In this document: positions 58,255-64,000 of the stretch, in pieces
Layout of the letters: every line of letters begins with the position of its first letter
Numbering within the stretch: position 1 is the first letter of the stretch
DNA from: Agromyces albus
GTDB taxonomy: Bacteria > Actinomycetota > Actinomycetes > Actinomycetales > Microbacteriaceae
Length of the DNA: 64,000 bases
Assembly (NCBI RefSeq): GCF_030815405.1
Contig: NZ_JAUSWX010000001.1
Coordinates: forward strand, 2,666,001 to 2,730,000
Direction of reading: 5' to 3'
Notes under the pieces: generated by a model
Told to the model about the DNA's origin: nothing
Seen by the model: only the letters and a program-made list of their open reading frames with translations
Database searches by the model: none
Made by a program: the position numbers and the translations under genes

Positions 58255-59158
58255 CGTCACTCCCACGTCCAAGCCGGTGAAGACCACCGGCCTCCATGTC
58301 GGCGAAGCCGCACCGGGTTGCCGCAAGGTCGACCCGATCCTCATCGCCGACGATGTCAGGCGCACCTTCGGCGGTCTCACCGCCGTTGATGTCGACCATG
58401 TCGAGGTCCCCCGGGGTGCGATCACCGCACTCATCGGTCCGAACGGCGCCGGCAAGACGACCCTCTTCAACCTGCTCACGGGCTTCGACAAGCCCGACAG
58501 CGGGAAGTGGGAGTTCGACGGTCGGTCGCTCGCGCATGTGCCGGCCTACCGGGTGGCTCGCATGGGCCTCATCCGCACCTTCCAGCTGACGAAGTCGCTC
58601 GCCCTGCTCACCGTGCTCGACAACATGAAGCTCGGCGCGAAGGGCCAGATCGGCGAGAACCTCTTCCGGTCGTTCCTGCCGTTCCTCTGGCGCAAGCAAG
58701 ACGACGAGATCGAGGCGAAGGCACTCGAGATCCTCGCGCGCTTCAAGCTCGACACCAAGAAGGACGACTACGCAGCCAGCCTGTCGGGCGGGCAGCGCAA
58801 GCTCCTCGAGATGGCGAGGGCGCTCATGAGCGACCCGACGCTCGTCATGCTCGACGAGCCGATGGCAGGTGTCAACCCGGCCCTCACGCAGTCGCTGCTC
58901 GACCACGTGCTCGACCTGAAGTCCCAAGGCATGACGGTGCTGTTCGTCGAGCACGACATGCACATGGTGCGCCACATCGCCGACTGGGTCATCGTGATGG
59001 CCGAGGGCAAGATCGTCGCCGAAGGCGACCCCCATCTGGTCATGCAGGACCCCGCCGTGATCGACGCCTACCTCGGCGCCCATCACGACGCCGACATCGG
59101 CACAACGGACACCGAGCACGTCGAGGTGTTGAAGGAGCTCATCGATGACGAACAGTGA
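58244..59158 (+). CDS. livG: Branched-chain amino-acid ABC transporter ATP-binding protein LivG
   Basis: A 304-residue ATPase subunit. Walker A IGPNGAGKTTLFNLL, signature LSGGQRKLLEMARALM, Walker B LVMLDEPMAGVNPALTQ, and the LivG-specific region with FQLTKSLALLTVLDNMKLG. The TTG start at 58244 lies inside the end of livM (11-bp overlap) and follows AAGGAGCTGGCC. About 35 extra residues precede the ATPase domain. It overlaps livF by 14 bp. Confidence 0.94.
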   Translation: MSSNVTPTSKPVKTTGLHVGEAAPGCRKVDPILIADDVRRTFGGLTAVDVDHVEVPRGAITALIGPNGAGKTTLFNLLTGFDKPDSGKWEFDGRSLAHVPAYRVARMGLIRTFQLTKSLALLTVLDNMKLGAKGQIGENLFRSFLPFLWRKQDDEIEAKALEILARFKLDTKKDDYAASLSGGQRKLLEMARALMSDPTLVMLDEPMAGVNPALTQSLLDHVLDLKSQGMTVLFVEHDMHMVRHIADWVIVMAEGKIVAEGDPHLVMQDPAVIDAYLGAHHDADIGTTDTEHVEVLKELIDDEQ

Positions 59159-59912
59159 ACCGACCGCTGCTGCGGTCCTCGAACCCGTCGCCGAGGCGGT
59201 CGTGGAAGCCACGAATGTCACGGCGGGCTACCTGCCCGGCGTGAACATCCTGAACTCGTGCTCCCTCATTGCGAGGAAGGGCGAGCTCATCGGCATCATC
59301 GGCCCGAACGGCGCCGGCAAGTCGACGCTCCTGAAGGCCATCTTCGGCCTCGTGAAGGTGCGCGACGGCGCGATCCGCCTGAACGGCGAGGAGATCACGA
59401 ACCTCAAGGCGAACAAGCTCGTCGCCAAGGGCGTCGGGTTCGTGCCGCAGACGAACAACGTGTTCCCCTCGCTCACCATCCAGGAGAACCTCGAGATGGG
59501 AATGTTCCAGAAGCCGAAGGGCGTCAAGGAGCGCCTCGAGTACGTCACCGCGATCTTCCCCGAGCTCGGCAAGCGGCTCGGCCAGCGCGCCGGCTCGCTC
59601 TCGGGTGGTGAACGTCAGATGGTGGCGATGTCGCGCGCGCTCATGATGGGACCGCACGTGATGCTGCTCGACGAGCCCTCTGCCGGGCTTTCCCCCGTGC
59701 GCCAGGACGAGGCCTTCCTTCGTGTGAAGGAGATCAACCGCGCCGGCGTGACCACCATCATGGTCGAGCAGAACGCGCGGCGCTGCCTGCAGATCTGCGA
59801 CCGCGGCTACGTGCTCGATCAGGGCCGCGACGCCTACACCGGCACGGGGCGCGACCTGTTGAACGACCCGAAGGTGATCGGCCTCTACCTGGGCACGCTC
59901 GGCCAGGACTGA
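59145..59912 (+). CDS. livF: Branched-chain amino-acid ABC transporter ATP-binding protein LivF
   Basis: A 255-residue second ATPase. Walker A IGPNGAGKSTLLKAIFG, signature LSGGERQMVAMSRALM, Walker B VMLLDEPSAGLSPVRQD, then IMVEQNARRCLQICDRGYVLDQG, the LivF-type ending. It starts within livG (14-bp overlap) and ends the operon; a 16-bp stem-loop terminator follows 12 bp later. Confidence 0.95.
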   Translation: MTNSEPTAAAVLEPVAEAVVEATNVTAGYLPGVNILNSCSLIARKGELIGIIGPNGAGKSTLLKAIFGLVKVRDGAIRLNGEEITNLKANKLVAKGVGFVPQTNNVFPSLTIQENLEMGMFQKPKGVKERLEYVTAIFPELGKRLGQRAGSLSGGERQMVAMSRALMMGPHVMLLDEPSAGLSPVRQDEAFLRVKEINRAGVTTIMVEQNARRCLQICDRGYVLDQGRDAYTGTGRDLLNDPKVIGLYLGTLGQD

Positions 59913-59924
59913 TCCACCAGTACG

Positions 59925-59960
59925 AACGGGGGCGGATGCTGCGGCATCCGCCCCCGTTCT
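59925..59960. terminator. Strong terminator after livF
   Basis: A perfect 16-bp stem: GAACGGGGGCGGATGC (59925-59940), loop TGCG, GCATCCGCCCCCGTTC (59945-59960). It is symmetric and can act in both directions between convergent transcripts. Confidence 0.88.
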
Positions 59961-60200
59961 GCGTTCGCCCGACCCCAGCACCCGCTCCCCGCTTACCCGC
60001 CCTCATGCCTTTCCGCATCACCCGCACATCGGCGGATGAGGCAGTGTCGGCAGACACGCCGGTGGAGGCACCACGAATCGCCGCACAGGTGCGGTTCCTG
60101 CCACTTCCGCGACAGCGGCGCGACGGCGTGAACGCCACGGAGAGCTCCCCCGAGCCCGCGAGTCGGTCCCGGGGCGCCTGTGCCCACGCAACGGGCCGGA

Positions 60201-60281
60201 CGCGGGCACGAGAAAGGGCCCAGCCCAAGCCGAGGCCCCATGCGGGCACGAGAAAGGGCCCCGGCCGAAGCCGAGGCCCTT
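60201..60281. repeat. Tandem 40-bp duplication containing terminator hairpins
   Basis: Two direct copies (60201-60240 and 60241-60281) share GCGGGCACGAGAAAGGGCCC and GCCGAGGCCC. Read on the minus strand, each copy gives a hairpin of the form GGGCCTCGGC...GCCGGGGCCC followed by TTTCTCG. The copy nearest the binding-protein gene is the terminator of that gene (16 bp beyond its stop); the other is an extra, somewhat decayed copy. Confidence 0.85.
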
Positions 60282-60297
60282 CCAGGCGAGAACCGTA

Positions 60298-61587
60298 CTA
60301 CTGGATGCGCGAGTACGTGTTGTCGTCGCCGTACTCGTAGATACCGATGGTCGCCTCGGTGGGGTCTCCGTGCTCGTCGAGCGTGATCGGGCCGGACGGG
60401 CCGTCCCAGTCGATCTGCGAGCCTTCGGAGAGCGCCGTGAAGGCGTCGCCGAGGTCGGTGACCTTCTCACCGTCGCCGGTGCCACCCGACACCTGACGCA
60501 GGTACTTGCCGATGTCAACACCTTCGGTGCTGTTCGCCGCGTACGCCGCAAGGGCGATCAGCACGGTCGCGTCGTACGACTCGGGACCGTAGCTGAAGTC
60601 CGCCAGGTCGGGGTCGACGGCGAGGATCCGCTCACGGAAGTCGTCTTCGAGCTCCGGACCGGGCAGCGTGCCCTTCGCGCCGGTGATGAGGCCGGGTGCG
60701 AAGTCTGCGCTGTAGTTGGACAGGTTGCCGTCGACGAAGTAGAGCTGGTCGCCGGGGTAGCCCGAGCCGACGAGCGCCGGAACGACGACCTTGGCCTCAT
60801 CGAAGGTGATGACGGCCACGGCGTCGGGGTTCGCGGCGTTGATCGCCGAGAGCTGCGCGTCGAAGTTCGAGTCACCCGTGTTGAAGAGCTCCTCGGCAAC
60901 GACTTCGCCGCCTGCCGCCTCGAACGACGCCTTGGTGGCCTCTGCGAGGCCGGTGCCGTACGGGTCGTTCAGGACGAGGAGACCGAGGGTCGAAGCGCCG
61001 TCTGCGGCGATCTGGTTGCCGAGCACCTCACCCTGCAGGAGGTCGGACGGCGCAGTACGGAAGTACAGGTCGTTGTCCTCGTACTCGGTGAAGTCGGGCG
61101 ACGTGTTCGCCGGCGAGAAGTGCACGACACCGGCCGCGGTGATCTGGTCGATGACCGTGAACGACACACCCGACGACGCGGCACCGATGATCGCCGAGAC
61201 GTCCTGCGAGAGCAGGTCGGTGACGGAGACGGTGGCGATGTCGGTCGTGGTGTCACCGGAGTCGCGGTAGATGACCTCGATGTTGAGGCCCATGTCGGCT
61301 TCGTTGATCTCCTGTGCGGCGAGCGCCACACCGGCCTCCTCGGGCGGGCCGAGGAACGCGAGCGTTCCACTCTGCGGAAGGATCGTGCCCACCTTGAGGG
61401 TGAGGTCTCGTTCGCCTGCCTCGACGGGCAGGGCGTCGCCGGCGTCGGCCGGCTCTTCCGTCTCGGCCGGCGGCGTGCCACCCGTTGCGCACGCAGAGAG
61501 GATGAGGGTGCTGACGCCAGCGATGGCGAGACCCGTCCAGGCTGCGCGAGCCGAGCGCGAGGCCTTGGCCTTCGCGAATACGCTCAT
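60298..61587 (-). CDS. Branched-chain amino-acid ABC transporter substrate-binding lipoprotein (LivK/LivJ type)
   Basis: A 429-residue periplasmic-binding-fold lipoprotein, lipobox LSAC with Cys33. The mature domain begins LKVGTILPQSGTLAFLGPPEEAGVALA and contains AIIGAASSGVSFTVIDQI, VHFSPANTSPDF and ANPDAVAVITFDEAK, as in LivJ/LivK proteins. ATG 61587 follows AAGGAG. It is convergent to livHMGF and separated by terminators, so its expression is independent of the permeases. It probably serves that importer; ligand specificity is unproven. A strong A/T-poor upstream region of 273 bp precedes it. Confidence 0.93.
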   Translation of the reverse strand: MSVFAKAKASRSARAAWTGLAIAGVSTLILSACATGGTPPAETEEPADAGDALPVEAGERDLTLKVGTILPQSGTLAFLGPPEEAGVALAAQEINEADMGLNIEVIYRDSGDTTTDIATVSVTDLLSQDVSAIIGAASSGVSFTVIDQITAAGVVHFSPANTSPDFTEYEDNDLYFRTAPSDLLQGEVLGNQIAADGASTLGLLVLNDPYGTGLAEATKASFEAAGGEVVAEELFNTGDSNFDAQLSAINAANPDAVAVITFDEAKVVVPALVGSGYPGDQLYFVDGNLSNYSADFAPGLITGAKGTLPGPELEDDFRERILAVDPDLADFSYGPESYDATVLIALAAYAANSTEGVDIGKYLRQVSGGTGDGEKVTDLGDAFTALSEGSQIDWDGPSGPITLDEHGDPTEATIGIYEYGDDNTYSRIQ

Positions 61588-61860
61588 GTTGCTCCTTGGG
61601 ACTGAAGGATTGGTACACAAAGCAGCGTCTGGTGACGCCGTTGTTTGACAGTATTGCGCCCCAATGGCGGAAACAAGTCGCGCCGGTCACAACCGTGTAA
61701 CACCGCAGGAATCGTTATCTCGCCGACACCTTGCCCGCCGAAAGCGCACAGAATCGGCGTGCAGCGCGACCTCGACGCGCAGAACGCGCGTTGCGGCATC
61801 CGCTCGCCTGGGGACCCCTTCGAGCCCCATTCGCGCCTGGATCAGGGCCTGATCCAGACC

Positions 61861-62817
61861 TCAGATGAGCTCTGTCGGAACGCGTCGCGAGGCACGGACG
61901 CCCCTCACGAGGTCGAACGTGAGCACCGCGAGGGCGACCCACACGAGGGCGAATCCGATCCACCGTTCGAGCGGCATCGGCTCTTGCAGCACCGCGACGC
62001 CGACGATGAACTGGATGAACGGCGCGAAGTACTGGATGAACCCCATGTAGATGAGCGGCAGCCGGCGCGCCGCGGCCGCGAACAGGAGCAGCGGCACCGC
62101 CGTGATGGCTCCGGCGAGCAGCAGCAGCGTCGTGTGCCAGCCGCTCACCGTGCCGATCGTGAGCCCGGTGGTCATCGACACGAACACGAGCTGCACGACG
62201 GCGAGCGGCGCGAGCCAGGCGGTCTCGAGGGTGAGCCCGGAGACTGCGTCGACCTTGGGCCCGACGCGCTTCTTGATGAGGCCGTAGAAGCCGAATGAGA
62301 ACGCGAGCACGAGGGCGATCCACGGCAGCTGCCCGTAGCCGAAGGCGAGCACGACGACGGCGACGATGCTGATGCCGACGGCCACCCACTGCGTCACGTT
62401 GAGGCGCTCGCGCAAGACGAGCACGCCGAGGAAGACCGTGACGATGGGATTGATGAAGTAGCCGAGCGCGGCCTCGACGACCTGCCCGGTGAGGGTGGCG
62501 TAGACGTAGGTCTGCCAGTTGACGAAGATGAGCACGCCCGCGATGCCCATCGTGAGCACCGCGCGGCGGTCGCGCAGGATGGTCGCGAACGGGCGCCAAG
62601 CGCGCGTGACCGTGATGACGAGGGCGCAGAACACCAGCGAGAGCAGCACGCGCCATCCGACGACCTCGAAGGGCCCGGTGGGCGCGAGCGCAATGAAGTA
62701 GATGGGGAGGAAGCCCCAGAGACTGTAGGCGCTGATCGCGAAGACGAGTCCGGAGCGGCTCACGCCTGATGCGGGCGTGAGGTTCGCCCCGGCCGAGACA
62801 TCGGAACGGGTTGACAC
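61861..62817 (-). CDS. rarD: EamA-family transporter RarD
   Basis: A 318-residue drug/metabolite transporter with ten membrane helices in two EamA halves. The RarD pattern is clear: SAYSLWGFLPIYFIALAPTGPFEVVGWRVLLS, GVLIFVNWQTYVYATLTGQVVEAALGYFINPI, then the second half with IYMGFIQYFAPFIQFIVGV. GTG start at 62817. It ends 273 bp before the LivK-type gene start; a plain stretch is between. Confidence 0.93.
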   Translation of the reverse strand: MSTRSDVSAGANLTPASGVSRSGLVFAISAYSLWGFLPIYFIALAPTGPFEVVGWRVLLSLVFCALVITVTRAWRPFATILRDRRAVLTMGIAGVLIFVNWQTYVYATLTGQVVEAALGYFINPIVTVFLGVLVLRERLNVTQWVAVGISIVAVVVLAFGYGQLPWIALVLAFSFGFYGLIKKRVGPKVDAVSGLTLETAWLAPLAVVQLVFVSMTTGLTIGTVSGWHTTLLLLAGAITAVPLLLFAAAARRLPLIYMGFIQYFAPFIQFIVGVAVLQEPMPLERWIGFALVWVALAVLTFDLVRGVRASRRVPTELI

Positions 62818-62865
62818 CGGCTCAGACTACGCCTGACCGCAGACATCCGCCGCCGGGCATACGAA

Positions 62866-62897
62866 GAGGCCCGGATGCCGCAGGGCATCCGGGCCTC
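62866..62897. terminator. Terminator after groES
   Basis: A 14-bp perfect stem GAGGCCCGGATGCC (62866-62879), four-base loop GCAG, GGCATCCGGGCCTC (62884-62897), 17 bp beyond the groES stop. On the minus strand the flank CTCTTCG is T-rich enough to support termination. It also separates rarD from groES. Confidence 0.85.
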
Positions 62898-62913
62898 GAA
62901 CGAATCGTGTCGA

Positions 62914-63210
62914 CTAGCGAACCACGACCGCGAGCACGTCGCGGGCCGAGAGCACGAGCAGGTCGTCGCCGCCGAACTTGACCTCGGTGCCGCCGTACTT
63001 GGAGTAGATCACCTTGTCGCCGACTGCGACGTCGAGCGGGATGCGATTGCCGTTGTCATCGATGCGACCGGGGCCCACGGCCACGACCTCGCCCTCTTGG
63101 GGCTTCTCCTTGGCAGTGTCGGGGATGACGAGACCTGACGCGGTGGTCTGCTCGGCGTCGACCTGCTTGATGACGATGCGATCCTCGAGCGGCTTGATGG
63201 AAACCGACAC
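62914..63210 (-). CDS. groS: Co-chaperonin GroES
   Basis: The 98-residue heptameric lid of the GroEL chaperonin. Full family sequence: [45 protein letters not shown], then [33 protein letters not shown]. No groEL follows it here: a terminator comes 17 bp after the stop, so groEL is elsewhere, as is common in actinobacteria with split loci. HrcA control is shown by CIRCE elements upstream. Confidence 0.97.
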   Translation of the reverse strand: MSVSIKPLEDRIVIKQVDAEQTTASGLVIPDTAKEKPQEGEVVAVGPGRIDDNGNRIPLDVAVGDKVIYSKYGGTEVKFGGDDLLVLSARDVLAVVVR

Positions 63211-63238
63211 GTTTGACCTCTTTCTTGACGAAGACTGT

Positions 63239-63265
63239 TTAGCACCCTCAAAGCGAGAGTGCTAA
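63239..63265. promoter_or_regulatory. CIRCE element 1 (HrcA operator)
   Basis: TTAGCACCC-N9-GAGTGCTAA (plus strand), which on the minus strand is TTAGCACTC-N9-GGGTGCTAA. This is the classic CIRCE inverted repeat with one changed base. It sits between the promoter and the groES start, over the transcription start region. Confidence 0.92.
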
Positions 63266-63269
63266 GACG

Positions 63270-63298
63270 AGTCTAGGCAGGATTTGGCACTCATGCAA
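63270..63298 (-). promoter_or_regulatory. groES promoter
   Basis: On the minus strand -35 TTGCAT (plus 63293-63298) and -10 TAGACT (plus 63270-63275) with a spacer of exactly 17 bases. Transcription would begin near 63262, within CIRCE element 1. The second CIRCE-like repeat overlaps the -35. Confidence 0.75.
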
Positions 63299-63310
63299 CG
63301 CGAGTGCCAG
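63284..63310. promoter_or_regulatory. CIRCE-like element 2 overlapping the groES -35 box
   Basis: TTGGCACTC-N9-GAGTGCCAG: a 9-bp inverted repeat with one end mismatch and exactly the CIRCE spacer length. Relative to consensus only the outer A/T positions change to G/C. It overlaps the -35 of the groES promoter and lies 30 bp before the start of the divergent methyltransferase gene, so HrcA could affect both. Confidence 0.7.
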
Positions 63311-63339
63311 CGCACGGATGTGGGTGCTAGCGTGGCCGG

Positions 63340-64000
63340 GTGGATCGCGCCGAGCTCGTCGAACTGCTCTCTCCAGAGGGCCTCCGGCTCCTCGACGGCC
63401 TGCCCGCCTGGGATTCGAAGGCCGACATCGTGAAGACGGTCGCGGGACTGCGCCGCGAGGGGCATCCGTCGGGTCTCGTGGCCACCGTGCTCAGCCAATC
63501 GAAGCTGCGTGCGAAGGCCCGTGCGAAGTTCGGCGAGTTCGCCTCGCGCATGCTCTTCACCGAGGCGGGCCTCGAGCAGGCGACGCGGCTCAGGGTCGCC
63601 GCCCTGCATGCCGGCCGCTTCTCTCGAGCCGGCATCACGCACGTGGCCGACCTCGGCTGCGGCATCGGCGGCGACGCGCTCGCGATGGCCGCGATCGATC
63701 TCGAGGTGACGGCCGCCGAAGCCGACGAGGTCACCGCCGCGATCGCCGCGTACAACCTCACGCCGTTCTCGCGGGTCCAGGTGCTGCACGCACGCGCCGA
63801 AGACGTGCCGCTCGGCGGCATCGGCGGCGCCTGGCTCGACCCGGCACGCCGCACGACGACCGGAGGCACCACGAGGCGCATCTCGGATGCCGCCGACTAC
63901 TCCCCCTCGCTCGACTTCGCGTTCGGCCTCGCCGAGCGGATGCCGGTGGGAGTCAAGCTCGGCCCGGGCACCGACCGCGACGTCATCCCCGCCGAATCCG
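63340..64000 (+). CDS. Class I SAM-dependent methyltransferase (THUMP-like domain protein), partial
   Basis: The first 220 codons of a methyltransferase that runs off the window. After a helical N-terminal region (VDRAELVELLSPEGLRLLDGLP) comes the SAM motif I VADLGCGIGGDALAMA, then ITAAEADEV-type acidic position (VTAAEADEVTAAIAAYN) and the DPxR motif AWLDPARRTTTGG. This pattern is found in an actinobacterial family annotated as THUMP-like domain methyltransferases; target unknown. GTG 63340 is chosen because no nearer start fits. Confidence 0.8.
   Translation, partial: MDRAELVELLSPEGLRLLDGLPAWDSKADIVKTVAGLRREGHPSGLVATVLSQSKLRAKARAKFGEFASRMLFTEAGLEQATRLRVAALHAGRFSRAGITHVADLGCGIGGDALAMAAIDLEVTAAEADEVTAAIAAYNLTPFSRVQVLHARAEDVPLGGIGGAWLDPARRTTTGGTTRRISDAADYSPSLDFAFGLAERMPVGVKLGPGTDRDVIPAES

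Larger units (their letters stand above)
59913..60297. other. Intergenic region between convergent liv operon and binding-protein gene, with terminators
   Basis: Holds the livHMGF terminator (59925-59960), about 240 bp of sequence in which I see nothing that looks coding or structured, and the duplicated terminator repeat (60201-60281). Reading frames here give only Arg/Pro-rich or Cys-rich low-quality translations. A G/C-rich stretch near 60060-60180 might hold another RNA but nothing supports it. Confidence 0.6.

Noticed and set aside
55768-58491. 907-codon minus-strand frame across livHMG
   Set aside because: It is antisense to clear LivH, LivM and LivG proteins and has a His/Asp/Glu/Arg-rich low-quality composition without domains.
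59936-60340. Plus-strand reading frame in the gap between livF and the LivK-type gene
   Set aside because: Pro/Arg-rich, no ribosome-binding site, crosses terminator hairpins and the 40-bp repeat.

Overview
The window is high-GC chromosomal DNA from an actinobacterium. Most likely it belongs to Microbacteriaceae (an Agromyces- or Microbacterium-like genus). The reasons are strongly GC-biased codon use, frequent GTG and TTG starts, many 1-11 bp start/stop overlaps, a DUF222-HNH endonuclease, PerM next to purN-purH, an actinobacterial GuaB3, CIRCE control of groES, and the recurring GGATGC/GCATCC hexamer. This is inference from content; no rRNA or tRNA is present to confirm it. I found no prophage, insertion sequence or CRISPR array.

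Layout. 1-4.5 kb: a carbohydrate ABC importer (lipoprotein and two permeases, the second cut by the window edge) behind a ROK regulator gene that carries a frameshift; a palindromic operator abuts the ROK start codon. 4.6-7.8 kb: an exported protein of unknown function, icd, an acetyltransferase and an alkyltransferase-like DNA repair protein. 8-13.4 kb: an HNH endonuclease, an adenine deaminase-type enzyme and a NarL-type two-component pair. 13.6-17.2 kb: a large patatin-like membrane protein. 17.3-23.8 kb: a heterodimeric ABC exporter preceded by a tiny well-translated ORF and hairpins, a membrane-anchored dimethylargininase-like protein and a branched-chain amino-acid dehydrogenase. 23.9-29.7 kb: purH, purN, perM, then sucD and sucC. 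29.9-38.2 kb: a VIT transporter, DUF72 protein, a cNMP-binding/thioredoxin-reductase fusion with a UBP zinc finger, a TetR/FAD-monooxygenase divergon with paired operators, and a UvrD/PcrA helicase. 38.4-43 kb: a secreted protein with a tandemly duplicated FG-GAP module, a frameshifted glycerophosphodiester phosphodiesterase and a Bax1-I protein. 43-55.7 kb: guanine nucleotide genes (guaA, guaB3, guaB) interleaved with TetR, DUF3817, a trypsin-like protease, SURF1, a KhtT-like RCK_C protein, glpD, an ABC-F ATPase and a MalY-type lyase. 55.9-61.6 kb: a Liv-type amino-acid importer whose LivH carries an extra exported N-terminal domain, with its binding protein in convergent orientation. 61.9-64 kb: rarD, groES with two CIRCE-type operators, and the start of a methyltransferase gene.

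The genes are mostly core metabolism plus transport. Purine synthesis is well represented (purN, purH, guaA, guaB, guaB3, adenine deaminase). Two TCA-cycle loci (icd and sucCD) share a palindrome upstream, suggesting a common regulator. The best candidates for something undescribed are the leader peptide/ABC exporter unit, the membrane dimethylargininase fusion, the LivH fusion and the cNMP-reductase/UBP-finger pair. Two genes (ROK, GDPD) each need removal of a single base to read through; these could be real inactivations or sequencing errors.
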